DNA of 64,000 bases from PALSA-505 sp963699015 (GTDB taxonomy: Bacteria; Actinomycetota; Actinomycetes; Streptosporangiales; Streptosporangiaceae). Under the pieces are notes generated by a model, which was given only the letters and a program-made list of their open reading frames with translations, was not told the origin of the DNA and searched no databases. The stretch's first letter is position 1. Each line of letters starts with the position of its first letter. Made by a program: the position numbers and the translations under genes. Positions 22,901-31,635 of this stretch are shown here, in pieces. The DNA is taken from the NCBI GenBank assembly GCA_963699015.1, contig CAVOSX010000008.1, positions 1 through 64,000 on the forward strand. The letters are read 5' to 3'.

Positions 22901-25588
22901 CTAGCCGATGGCTCCGGTATCGCCGGCTCTTGGCGGGCCGGCTGGGCGGGTGGGTTCAGGCGATGCTTCCGTTAGCGCGTACTCAACGGCGCGGCTGCCT
23001 CCAAGGGACTGGCCCCGTGTCCAGGCCTGCTCGAATGCCGCATCTCCCATGCGGGAGCGTAGCGCGGCCAGGAGATCATCGTTGTGGGCGGCGCGGGGCA
23101 CGAGTGCGTGCAGCCAGCCACTGCCCTTGGCTTGCAGGAGCGCGGCTGCGGCGGCGAGCAGATGCACGGCGCGCTCGAGGTTGTCCTGCAGCCTGGCGAC
23201 CGCGGCGAGCGCCTCGAGGTAGTAGGCGACGCTTGGTTCGTCCCTGGCCTCGGCCGACTGCGACACCCCTTCCCGCAGGCGTTCCGCCGCGTCGGTCAGA
23301 TCGCCCTGTGCCTGGCTGCTGAGCGCCAGGTCGTAGAGCGAGACGAGGATGGTGAACCGGTCCTGCGCGCTGCGGGCCGCGTTCAGAGCCTCGGTGAACA
23401 GCTGCGCTGCGCGGTCGTGATCTCCCTGGCTGAGCCAGATCTGGCCGAGGAAGTTGCACACGAGCGCCACGTCCAGCAGGTGCTGCAGACGCTCGGGTCC
23501 CGCGAGCCGGTCGCTGCCGGCCTCCCGCAGCGGGACGAGCGTCTGTTCGAGCAACTCGCTGGCCCGAGCGTCCTCGTGCTGCAATGCCAGGAGGTGACCC
23601 AGCATGGCTGCCGTCGTGGCTGCGCCCAGCATGTCCCCGGCCTGGCGGTACAGCGGCAGGCTCTGCTCCAGGAGCGGCTGTGCTGTGGCCTGGCCCCCGG
23701 ACGCGAAGAGGCCGAAGCCGGTACCGCTCAGCGCCAGGGCACGCTGCCGCGGCGGCAGATGTTCGCTCTTGGTCAGGATGTCCACGTAGGAGGCGAGTTC
23801 CTCGGCGTGGCCGCGCAGCCACCAGAACCTCCATGTCGCCCAGGACAGCTGTATCGCCAGCTCGAGCTGGTCCTGTTCCACCAGCCAGGACATCGCGGCG
23901 CCGAGGTTGCCGTGCTCGGTCTCGAGCCGGTCCAGCCACGCCAGCTGTCCGGGACCTTGCAGCTCGGCTGGAGCCGGCTTGGCGAGCGCCAGGAAGTAGG
24001 CTGCGTGCCGGTCGTGCGCCTGCCGCCAGTCAGCGCCGTCGCGCAGGCGCTCCAGCGCGTACTCCCGGATGGTCTCCAGCAGCCCGAAACGCGGCTCGCC
24101 GTCGCGCACCTGCGGCTGCACCAGGCTGCTGTCCACCAGCGAGCCCAGTGTGTCCATGATGTGCCCGGCCCGGCCCGGGTCCGCCGGCCCGGCGGCGCCG
24201 ACGGCCTCCGCGGCGGGCAGGTCAAAGGTTCCTGCAAACACCCCTAGGCGGGCCAGCAGCGCCTGCTCGCCGCCAGACAGCAGGTCGAAGCTCCAGTCCA
24301 GGGTGCTGCGCAGTGTCTGCTGCCGCGCGGGCAGGTCGCGCGCTCCGCCCGTCAGCAGCCCCATCCTGTCGTCGAGCCGGGCCAGCAGGGCCTGCGGTGG
24401 CAGCAGCCTGACCCTGGCCGCGGCCAGCTCGATGGCCAGCGGCAGCCCGTCCAGTCGCCGGCAGATCTCGGCGACCGCCCCGGCGTTCCCGCTGGTCAGC
24501 TCAAAACCCGCGGACGCGGCTTGCGCCCGCTCCACGAACAGGCGCACCGACGCGCATCGCTGCACCTCCGCGGCATCCCCGCCAGCCCCGATCGGCGGCA
24601 CCGGCAGCGGCGGCACCGAGAACTCGTGCTCACCGCTGAGCCGCAACACCGTCCGGCTGGTTACCAGCGCCACCACGCCCGGAGCGGCGCCCAGCAGCTC
24701 AGCAACCACCGGAGCCGCCCCCATCACCTGCTCGAAGTTGTCCAGCACCAGCACCAGCCGCCGGGCGCGCAGGTACGACTTCAGGTCGGTGATCAGCGCG
24801 CCGCCCGAGGTGCTCAGCCCCAGCGCGGCGGCGATCGCCGCCGTCACCAGCTCGGCCGCCCGGACCGAGCCGAGCTCAACGAACCGCACCCCGTCCTCGA
24901 AGTCCGCACCCGCCCGCTGCGCGACCTCCACCGCGAGCCTGCTCTTCCCGACCCCGCCCGGGCCGGTAAGGGTGACCAGGCGCACGCCCTCGGCACGCAC
25001 CAGGTCGCCCACCGCCGCGGCGTCATCGTCGCGGCCCACAAGCGGCGTCGTCGGCACCGGCACCGCCCCTGCCAGCGACGCCCCGTCCGCGGCGCCGTCC
25101 CGCGCCGGCGCCCTCTCGAACCGCTCGCTCAGCAGCACGGCCAGGTCGTTCTCGACCAGGCGCCGCAGCTCGGCGGCAGCGGAGAAGTACTGATAGGACA
25201 CGTCACCGGCATCCCTGATCCGGGTCAGCATCTCCGCCAGCCGCGACTCACGCTCCGCCGCCGGCGACTTCACATAGATGAGCTTGGGCAGCCCCGCCGC
25301 CAGCAGGTACTCATCCTCCAGCCCGGATACCTGCTCCCCGGGCGCGACCCAGCCGTAGCTCTGCCAGTACACGCCCACGAACACCTGGCTCTGCGCCAGG
25401 TAGGAGCGGTATACCTGCCGCGGCGGATGCGGCCGGGCGCCCAGCTCGAACATCACAGGCACCAGGCGCAGACGGGTCACCGCGTCCCGCACTGCCTGCC
25501 GCTCAGCGGCCAGTTCCTGCAGCGTGGAACTCACAAAGACCCGCAACCGCTGGTCGGGCGTGCGGATCACATCCGTCTCGGCCATCAC
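22901..25588 (-). CDS. DUF4062-STAND NTPase-TPR sensor protein
   Basis: 895 residues. An N-terminal DUF4062 domain (~14-125) reads QRLRVFVSSTLQELAAERQA, then AQSQVFVGVYWQSYGW and GLEDEYLLAAGLPKLIYVK; this TIR-like/deoxyribosyltransferase-like fold often sits at the N-terminus of signalling NTPases. The STAND ATPase follows, with Walker A LTGPGGVGKSRLAVEV (~207-222), Walker B LVLVLDNFEQV (~278-288), an ALVTSRTVLRL sensor and the GLPLAIELAAARV motif. About 350 residues of TPR-like helices (ALALSGTGFGLFASGGQATA and on) complete the AfsR/LuxR-like layout but without a C-terminal DNA-binding domain. Probably a ligand-activated switch; a role in immunity is possible from related domain sets but not shown. 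Stands alone. Confidence 0.8.
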   Translation of the reverse strand: MMAETDVIRTPDQRLRVFVSSTLQELAAERQAVRDAVTRLRLVPVMFELGARPHPPRQVYRSYLAQSQVFVGVYWQSYGWVAPGEQVSGLEDEYLLAAGLPKLIYVKSPAAERESRLAEMLTRIRDAGDVSYQYFSAAAELRRLVENDLAVLLSERFERAPARDGAADGASLAGAVPVPTTPLVGRDDDAAAVGDLVRAEGVRLVTLTGPGGVGKSRLAVEVAQRAGADFEDGVRFVELGSVRAAELVTAAIAAALGLSTSGGALITDLKSYLRARRLVLVLDNFEQVMGAAPVVAELLGAAPGVVALVTSRTVLRLSGEHEFSVPPLPVPPIGAGGDAAEVQRCASVRLFVERAQAASAGFELTSGNAGAVAEICRRLDGLPLAIELAAARVRLLPPQALLARLDDRMGLLTGGARDLPARQQTLRSTLDWSFDLLSGGEQALLARLGVFAGTFDLPAAEAVGAAGPADPGRAGHIMDTLGSLVDSSLVQPQVRDGEPRFGLLETIREYALERLRDGADWRQAHDRHAAYFLALAKPAPAELQGPGQLAWLDRLETEHGNLGAAMSWLVEQDQLELAIQLSWATWRFWWLRGHAEELASYVDILTKSEHLPPRQRALALSGTGFGLFASGGQATAQPLLEQSLPLYRQAGDMLGAATTAAMLGHLLALQHEDARASELLEQTLVPLREAGSDRLAGPERLQHLLDVALVCNFLGQIWLSQGDHDRAAQLFTEALNAARSAQDRFTILVSLYDLALSSQAQGDLTDAAERLREGVSQSAEARDEPSVAYYLEALAAVARLQDNLERAVHLLAAAAALLQAKGSGWLHALVPRAAHNDDLLAALRSRMGDAAFEQAWTRGQSLGGSRAVEYALTEASPEPTRPAGPPRAGDTGAIG

Positions 25589-25851
25589 TCCACAGCCTAG
25601 GCAGGCGCAGCGGTCGGCAACAGATCCGGCCAGCCGGCGTCAGGGCCCTTACCCGGCGCGCCTCTTGGCCGGGCCAGATCCCCTCTGAGCGTGGCGCACC
25701 TGGTACGCGAGCCGGTCCGCCTGACGCTAACGACCAGGCCGGTGATCTTCAGCAGGCAGCCTGCGGACCGGCTTGGCTGCGGGCATCTCAGGTCGAGACG
25801 AAGGCAGGGCAACTCAGCGTCGGCATCTAAGCTGGAAACAGGGCCGAGACG

Positions 25852-27201
25852 ATGACGCGAGAGGATGCTTTGGTGGACGGAACGCTCACTATCAGTGATC
25901 TGGAACGACTGCGCAAGGATTTCTCGGCCAGCCCGGTCTACCGGCTCGCCCAGAATGCCGTGACCCGGGTGACCGTCGACGACGTCGCCATCAACCGGGA
26001 GATCGTCAGCAGCATCGACCACTCCGTGTCGACGACGCTGGACGACTGGAAGGTCACGAACCAGGAGCAGAGCGGCCGCTGCTGGCTGTTTGCCGGGCTG
26101 AACCTTCTGCGCGTCGGCGTGATGCGCAACAGCAGGCTCAAAGAGTTCGAATTCTCGCAGAACTACGCGATGTTCTGGGACAAGCTCGAGCGTGCCAATT
26201 ACTTCCTCGAGGCGATTATCGAGACCGCAAACCGCGACCTCGACGACCGCACGGTTGCCTATCTGCTGGAGTCGGCGGCCAATGACGGCGGCCAGTGGAA
26301 CATGTTCGCCGCTCTGGTCGCCAAGCACGGCCTGGTCCCCAAGGGCTACATGCCGGAAACGCAGAGCTCGTCGGATACGGCCCGGATGAACTCGATCCTG
26401 CGCTATCAGCTTCGCCGGGGCGCGCGGACCGTGCGCGCAGCTGCGGCCGAGGGTCTTGAGGCCGCCCGCGCGGCCAAGGCTGAGATCATCCAAGTCGTCT
26501 ACCGGATCCTGTGCATCCATCTGGGTACGCCGCCGGACTGCTTCGACTGGCAGTGGACGGACAGTGACAAGAAGTTCCACCGGGAGGGCGTTCTCACCCC
26601 GCAGGAGTTCGCCGCCAAGCACGTGGACCTGCCGGTCAGCGAGTACGTCTGCCTGGTCAACGACCCCCGGCCGTCCAGCCCGATCGGCCGGACCTTCACC
26701 GTCGAGTACCTCGGCAACGTTACCGGCGGCCCGCCGGTCATCTATCTCAACGTCGGCATGCAGGTCATCAAAGACGTCGCCGCGGCCACGATCCAGGGCG
26801 GCGAGCCGGTCTGGTTCGGCTGCGACGTCGGCCAGATGATGAGCAACGATTACGCGTTCTGGGACGCCGGGCTCTACGACCTGCCATCTGTCTACGACAC
26901 CGCGTTCGACCTGGATAAGGCCGCCCGCCTCGCCTACCACGAAAGCGAGATGACGCACGCGATGCTCTTCACCGGGGTCGATGTGCTGGACGGGGCGACC
27001 CGGCGCTGGCGGGTGGAGAACAGCTGGGGCTCCGACCGTGGCAAGGACGGTTTCTACACGATGAACGACTCCTGGTTCAGCCAGTACGTCTTCGAGATCG
27101 CCGCCCGTAAGAGCGCGCTTCCCGCCGACCTGCAGAGCGCTCTGGATGCCGAGCCGATCGTGCTGCCGGCCTGGGACCCGATGGGCGCCCTGGCCCGGTA
27201 G
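25852..27201 (+). CDS. pepC: Aminopeptidase C (bleomycin hydrolase-like, peptidase C1B)
   Basis: 449 residues, normal for the family. Catalytic Cys lies in VTNQEQSGRCWLFAGLNLLR (oxyanion Gln in NQEQ), His in EMTHAMLFTGVD and Asn in WRVENSWGSDRGKDGF. The EFEFSQNYAMFWDKLERANY segment is diagnostic of PepC/bleomycin hydrolase. A cytoplasmic homohexameric cysteine aminopeptidase that trims peptides; the family also inactivates bleomycin. Start ATG at 25852 has only a weak GAGA ribosome site; a GTG at 25873 is an alternative. Flanked by unrelated divergent and convergent genes. Confidence 0.92.
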   Translation: MTREDALVDGTLTISDLERLRKDFSASPVYRLAQNAVTRVTVDDVAINREIVSSIDHSVSTTLDDWKVTNQEQSGRCWLFAGLNLLRVGVMRNSRLKEFEFSQNYAMFWDKLERANYFLEAIIETANRDLDDRTVAYLLESAANDGGQWNMFAALVAKHGLVPKGYMPETQSSSDTARMNSILRYQLRRGARTVRAAAAEGLEAARAAKAEIIQVVYRILCIHLGTPPDCFDWQWTDSDKKFHREGVLTPQEFAAKHVDLPVSEYVCLVNDPRPSSPIGRTFTVEYLGNVTGGPPVIYLNVGMQVIKDVAAATIQGGEPVWFGCDVGQMMSNDYAFWDAGLYDLPSVYDTAFDLDKAARLAYHESEMTHAMLFTGVDVLDGATRRWRVENSWGSDRGKDGFYTMNDSWFSQYVFEIAARKSALPADLQSALDAEPIVLPAWDPMGALAR

Positions 27202-27375
27202 TCGGCGCCACCAGACGACCAGCCGGACGCCGTCCTGGCCGGCCATCAATTGATTCTTCGGGCGGTCGGCATCCTGCACGGATGCCTCAAGACGCGAACC
27301 ACCTACGACGAGTCAACCGCCCGGCGGCGCTGGGCGCCAGGGGCACGGCGCCGCTGTGGATCGCGCGTGAGTGGC

Positions 27376-28866
27376 TCAGCCTTCGGGGTCGATGCCGTGC
27401 CAGGCGGGCACCTTGACCGTCCGCTGGCCGGGCGTGCCGCCGAGGATCACCTTGCGTAGTGAGACGTCGTTGCGGGTGTTCGACTCGTGCAGGACGTGCA
27501 GCGGGTTGGCGGTGATCTCGATGTAGTAGGTGCCGTTCGGCACCCTGGTGATGTCGAACGCCTGGCCCGCGATGGACTGCAGGTAGGTGTCTCCCCAGCC
27601 GACCGGCATCATTTCCTGCACCCACAGGGCGGTCGGCGATCCGCACTGGCCGGCGAGGCCGAGCACCGGCGGCTGCCACACGGCATGCGGCGCGAGCAGG
27701 TTCACCGGGTCGCTCGGCGCGATGCAGAAGCCGACCTTGTGGCTGCGCACCGCCAGGTTCTTCGCGGAGTCGAGCAGCGTGTACCGGGCGAACTGCTCAA
27801 AGTGCCAGTGGTCGTGCCCGTGCTTGGAGTCGAATCCCATCGTTCCGGCGCGGGCCCGGCCGATGACGTGCCCGTTCCGCCAGAAGTACTGGTAGGCCTT
27901 CATGACCGGCGAGCCGTTCGAGCGGAAGCCCTCGACGTCCAGCGGTGAGTTGCCGCCCACCCACACGGTCGCGCCGAAGGTCAGCAGGTCCAGCCCGGAC
28001 CGGTGGTCGTGCCGCGTGCCGATGCCCCACGACGGCAGCGGCGCCAGGTCCGGCAGCTCGGCCGCGGGCGGCCTCGCCAGGGACGGGACCCGGGGCAGCG
28101 GGGCAAGCCCCCGGGTATGCGCGGAGGCGGTCGCCGGCGCGGCCGCGGCGCAGCACCGCCGTGCCTTCACGACGGTGAGGTTGACGGTGGCGGTGGCGTC
28201 GGCGGCGGTGACGTGCAGCAGGCGCACGTACTGCGGGGCGATGGCCGCGGTCACCGTGTAGGCCCCGGGGGCGAGCCGCACGGTCGGCGGAGGATAGGTG
28301 GCCGAGAAGCCGGCCGGATCGGCCGCCCAGCCCCTCGGCAGGCCCATGACCAGGCTCTTCGGGAACGGGTCGTTCGCGCACCCGGCCGGGTACGGGTTCG
28401 TCCGCGCGCTGCCCAGTACCGCCCGCTGCGGGTTGCCATTGAGGCAGAACACCGGCCGGAACGATGCCACCACTTTCCCGGCGGTATCGGTCACCGACAG
28501 GCGCAGGAAGTCCCGCAGCCCGTTGAAGCCGTCCAGCAAGCTGCCGGGCAGCGCCCTGGTCGTGGTGCCGCCGCCCGGGCGGTAGATGACCTGGGTCAGC
28601 GTGACCGGCTTGGTGTAGCTGGCCCGCCGCACGTCAAGCTGAAGCGCGGACCCGAGCGAGGCCGCGTAGACGCCCGGGTCCAGGTCGACCCGGCCCCGGA
28701 AGCTCGTCAGCGTGATGCTGTTCTGGGCCGCGATCAGCTTCACCACCGGCCCTTGCCCGGCTGCCTGCGTCCCGGCCAGCGCAGGGCCCGCCAGCATGGC
28801 CGCCGCCACCGCCGAAGCCAGGCCGGCCGCTGCGGCGCGCCGCAGCCCTCGTCCTGATCTGTTCAT
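27376..28866 (-). CDS. Secreted lysyl oxidase-like protein
   Basis: 496 residues with a Sec signal peptide (RRAAAAGLASAVAAAMLAGP). The N-terminal ~270 residues form beta-rich accessory domains (VYAASLGSALQLDVRRASYT). The C-terminal domain carries the lysyl-oxidase copper site HGHDHWHFEQFARYTLLD, then KVGFCIAPSDPVNL and a C-terminal NPLHVLHESNTRNDVSLRKV. Bacterial members are extracellular copper amine oxidases whose cofactor is a Lys-Tyr quinone; the cofactor residues were not assigned by eye. Start 28866 follows GGAGGAGAGG. It is last in a probable operon with the sigma factor and membrane protein upstream, suggesting stress-controlled secretion. Confidence 0.8.
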   Translation of the reverse strand: MNRSGRGLRRAAAAGLASAVAAAMLAGPALAGTQAAGQGPVVKLIAAQNSITLTSFRGRVDLDPGVYAASLGSALQLDVRRASYTKPVTLTQVIYRPGGGTTTRALPGSLLDGFNGLRDFLRLSVTDTAGKVVASFRPVFCLNGNPQRAVLGSARTNPYPAGCANDPFPKSLVMGLPRGWAADPAGFSATYPPPTVRLAPGAYTVTAAIAPQYVRLLHVTAADATATVNLTVVKARRCCAAAAPATASAHTRGLAPLPRVPSLARPPAAELPDLAPLPSWGIGTRHDHRSGLDLLTFGATVWVGGNSPLDVEGFRSNGSPVMKAYQYFWRNGHVIGRARAGTMGFDSKHGHDHWHFEQFARYTLLDSAKNLAVRSHKVGFCIAPSDPVNLLAPHAVWQPPVLGLAGQCGSPTALWVQEMMPVGWGDTYLQSIAGQAFDITRVPNGTYYIEITANPLHVLHESNTRNDVSLRKVILGGTPGQRTVKVPAWHGIDPEG

Positions 28867-28965
28867 GACCTCTCCTCCCGGGCGCAGCTGGCCAGAATCC
28901 GGCCTGCGGGTCACCGCGCCGGTCCGGCAGCGGCGGCTCTGCTTCTGGTCAGGCAAATCCGGCCG

Positions 28966-29940
28966 CTATCCGGCAGCCGTGTACCAGGACACGTGTCGGA
29001 ATCCCGCCGGGATCGCGACCAGCGCCTTCGCCTTGTTAGCACGGGTCGGCGGCAGCCACTGGATGTCGGTCACGCCCCTGCCATACGTGCTGGCCGCGGG
29101 TCCGCCGAACGTCTCATCCGAGCCATACAGCCGCACCGGGAGGTAGGTCTTGGAGTTCACGTAGAGCGTCCACCAGACCCGGGTGTTCTTCTCGCGGACA
29201 GCCCGGGCCTCACCCTTCCCCAGCGGGACCGTTCTGGGCTTCCCAGTGATCTTCGTGAGCTCCACGCCGCCGATCCTGACATGCCCGGTCACGGTGGCGG
29301 CCCCGCAGGCAAGCGTGGTCTGGATGAAGGCCGGCCACTCACCCGGCGTGGGCGGCGGCCCGCTCATTTCCTCCGCACCCGTGGCCGAGCATGCGCTCGC
29401 CGGCTGCCCACGGGGACCCGGCACCACGCTCCACTCGCGGTTGTAGTACGTGACGTAGACGGGGGTGAGCTTGCTGCCGATGCGGGCAGTGCCCTGGGCC
29501 AGGTAGCGCTCGGATCCGCCCTGGTGGGTGCAATCTCCGCTCGGCAGGGCATGCTGGCAGCCTTTCCCGGTGAACTCCTCGAACCGGTTCGCGGCGCCGT
29601 AACCCCAGACGACACTCGGCCCCCAGTCGCTGCTGGTCGTACGCGCGCGCATGACCAGATGCTGGCCGCGGCCGGCGACCGCGAGCTGAACCTGCTTCAA
29701 CACGTACGCGGCCGTCCGCGCCTGCACCGCCGGTGCGGGAGCCGCCTGCGGGCCTCCCGTCGCTGTGATCACGGCAACCGCGGTGACCGCAGCGCACGCC
29801 GTGCCCGCCGCCGCGGCACGAATCACCCGGCGCCGGCTCCGGGCCCGGGCGGCCCGGGCAGCCAGCCCGCGCGGGGCCTCGACCCCTTCGGTGAAACGCT
29901 CCATGCCGCTGCGCAGCAGATCCTCGACATCCAGGTTCAT
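28966..29940 (-). CDS. Membrane-anchored partner of the SigE-type sigma factor (possible anti-sigma/sensor)
   Basis: 324 residues. It begins MNLDVEDLLRSGMERFTEGV with a short N-terminal cytoplasmic part rich in Arg, then one transmembrane helix (AAAGTACAAVTAVAVITATG). A ~240-residue extracytoplasmic domain follows (YVLKQVQLAVAGRGQHLVMR, TLYVNSKTYLPVRLYGSDET). The layout matches the CU044_5270-type proteins encoded after SigE-family sigma genes in actinomycetes. The ATG overlaps the sigma stop by four bases, so the two are co-translated. It may sense envelope signals and hold the sigma factor; no ASD zinc motif is visible, so the anti-sigma role is inference. Confidence 0.7.
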   Translation of the reverse strand: MNLDVEDLLRSGMERFTEGVEAPRGLAARAARARSRRRVIRAAAAGTACAAVTAVAVITATGGPQAAPAPAVQARTAAYVLKQVQLAVAGRGQHLVMRARTTSSDWGPSVVWGYGAANRFEEFTGKGCQHALPSGDCTHQGGSERYLAQGTARIGSKLTPVYVTYYNREWSVVPGPRGQPASACSATGAEEMSGPPPTPGEWPAFIQTTLACGAATVTGHVRIGGVELTKITGKPRTVPLGKGEARAVREKNTRVWWTLYVNSKTYLPVRLYGSDETFGGPAASTYGRGVTDIQWLPPTRANKAKALVAIPAGFRHVSWYTAAG

Positions 29941-30485
29941 GATCTGTCCTTCCCGCTTCCGACGGCCCAGTCCGGTAGCTGCGCCCCGGCGCCGGGCCGG
30001 GAGTCGGCAAGTTCGCGGAGCCGTCGCAGCCCGCGGGACGCCGCGGACTTGACCGCATTCTCCGAGCAGCCGAGAAGGGCGGCCGTCTCAGCGCCGCTCA
30101 GCTGCTCCCAGTAACGCAGCACCAGCACCGCCCGCTGTTGCGGCGGGAGCTGGAGCAGCAAACGCATCAGCGCGTCCCGCAGGTCTACCTCAGCCGTGGC
30201 ATCAGCCGGCGCGCATGCCTGCGAACGGAGCAGCAGCAGCTTCCGCCGCCATCTGGCCTGCCGCCGGAACCGGTCGGTGGCCAGGTTGTAAAGCGTGCGG
30301 CGCAGGTAGCCCTCAGGGTCGCCGTCAACATGGCGCCACTGCCGCAGCAGCCGCTCAAGCGCGGACTGCAGCAGATCCTCGGCCGCCTCAGTGCTCCCCG
30401 TGAGCAAGACAGCCGTGCGCATCAGGCCCTGCCCCCGGCGGGCGAGGAACAGTTCCAGGCTCTCCGCTCGCTGATCATGCGCCAT
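29937..30485 (-). CDS. SigE-family ECF RNA polymerase sigma factor
   Basis: 182 residues from the ATG at 30485 behind GGAGGGG. Region 2 reads LFLARRGQGLMRTAVLLTGS and AEDLLQSALERLLRQWRHVDGDPEGYLRRTLYN. Region 4 reads LRDALMRLLLQLPPQQRAVLVLRYWEQLSGAETAALLG, followed by CSENAVKSAASRGLRRLREL. These are the hallmarks of the Streptomyces SigE-type ECF subfamily. First gene of a likely three-gene operon with its membrane partner and the lysyl-oxidase-like protein, which may be its targets. Confidence 0.9.
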   Translation of the reverse strand: MAHDQRAESLELFLARRGQGLMRTAVLLTGSTEAAEDLLQSALERLLRQWRHVDGDPEGYLRRTLYNLATDRFRRQARWRRKLLLLRSQACAPADATAEVDLRDALMRLLLQLPPQQRAVLVLRYWEQLSGAETAALLGCSENAVKSAASRGLRRLRELADSRPGAGAQLPDWAVGSGKDRS

Positions 30486-30796
30486 GACGGATGCCCCTCC
30501 TTCGCTAACCAAGTACGAAGAAGAGGTACTCAAAGTTACTCGGCTTCCAGCGCGGCTCAAGGCGGGCAGAGCCGGTCCCGCAGGCGCTTTCCGGTTCCGA
30601 AGCCGCCCGCGCTGCTGCTCCTCGCCGGACCAGGCCGTCTTTCCCAGGCGTTCGACCGCGGGCGCGGCATAAGCGCACACTTTGCCGCCGTGACCGATGT
30701 CGGGTTCGCGTGCCGCTTCCGCATCCGATTCGGCGCTCGGCGCAAGCGCCGTGCCCCTAAATGACGCGCTGCTTGATCGTTACCGAAGCGCATGAA

Positions 30797-31513
30797 ATGG
30801 CTAATCCCACCATTGTTCTCGTCCACGGCGCGTTCGCTGACGCATCCGGCTTTCGCGGCCTGCATGACGAGCTCCTCGGCGAAGACGTGACGGTCGTCGC
30901 TCCGCCGAACCCGCTGCACGGCCTCAGCGGCGGCGACGGTGCGTACATCAAGGCCGCGGTTGACGAGATCGGCGGGCTGGTCCTGCTGGCCGGTCATTCC
31001 TACGGCGGTTCGGTCATCACGGCGGCCGGCACGGCTGACAACGTCGTCGGTCTCGTCTACATCTCCGGTTTCCCCCCGGACGAGGGTGAGAACCTGACCG
31101 ACCTCCAGTCCAGGTTCCCTGCGCCGGGGATCATCCCCTACATCGTGGAGCACCAGTTGCCCGCAGGCGGCAAGGAGTTCACGCTCGCCCCTGAGGGCTT
31201 TCACGCGTCATTCTGCGCCGACATCCCGGCCGATGACGCCGCGTTCTACGCGATCTCCCAGCGCCCCCTCGCCGGTGTTGCGCTTACCGAGGCCGCGCCG
31301 ACCCCGGCGTGGCGCAGCCGTCCGGCCTGGGCGGTGCTCGGGACCGCCGACAAGTGTATTGACCCCGGCGTGCACCGCTTCAGCTACCAGCGTATGGGCG
31401 CGACGGTGACCGAGATCGAAGGGGCTTCGCACGTTGTCATGATCTCCCACCCCAGGGAAGTAGCGGAGGTCGTCATGACCGCAGTGCGCACCTGCGCCGC
31501 GCAGTCGGCCTGA
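30797..31513 (+). CDS. Alpha/beta hydrolase (small, MANPTIVLVHGAFAD type)
   Basis: 238 residues. Oxyanion strand NPTIVLVHGAFADASGF, nucleophile elbow VLLAGHSYGGSVITAAG (Ser), acid region VLGTADKCIDPGV and catalytic His in IEGASHVVMISHP are all present. This is a common family of cytoplasmic esterase-like proteins without assigned substrate. Start at 30797 precedes the conserved first strand directly. A close paralogue lies at 50645-51373 with the same motif order. No operon partner. Confidence 0.85.
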   Translation: MANPTIVLVHGAFADASGFRGLHDELLGEDVTVVAPPNPLHGLSGGDGAYIKAAVDEIGGLVLLAGHSYGGSVITAAGTADNVVGLVYISGFPPDEGENLTDLQSRFPAPGIIPYIVEHQLPAGGKEFTLAPEGFHASFCADIPADDAAFYAISQRPLAGVALTEAAPTPAWRSRPAWAVLGTADKCIDPGVHRFSYQRMGATVTEIEGASHVVMISHPREVAEVVMTAVRTCAAQSA

Positions 31514-31635
31514 CCTGAGGACCGTCAAGCCATCGTCCGGACACTCCCGCCGCGCGGGAGCTGCGAGTCGCAACAGTCACGGTGATCCGACAGGTGATAT
31601 GCGACGCATCTGCGGCAGGTGATGTGCGACGGACC

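Noticed and set aside
25597..27279. 560-residue open frame on the minus strand across aminopeptidase C
   Set aside because: Antisense shadow of a high-GC gene; its product has no recognisable domain and the plus strand encodes a complete PepC with catalytic residues.
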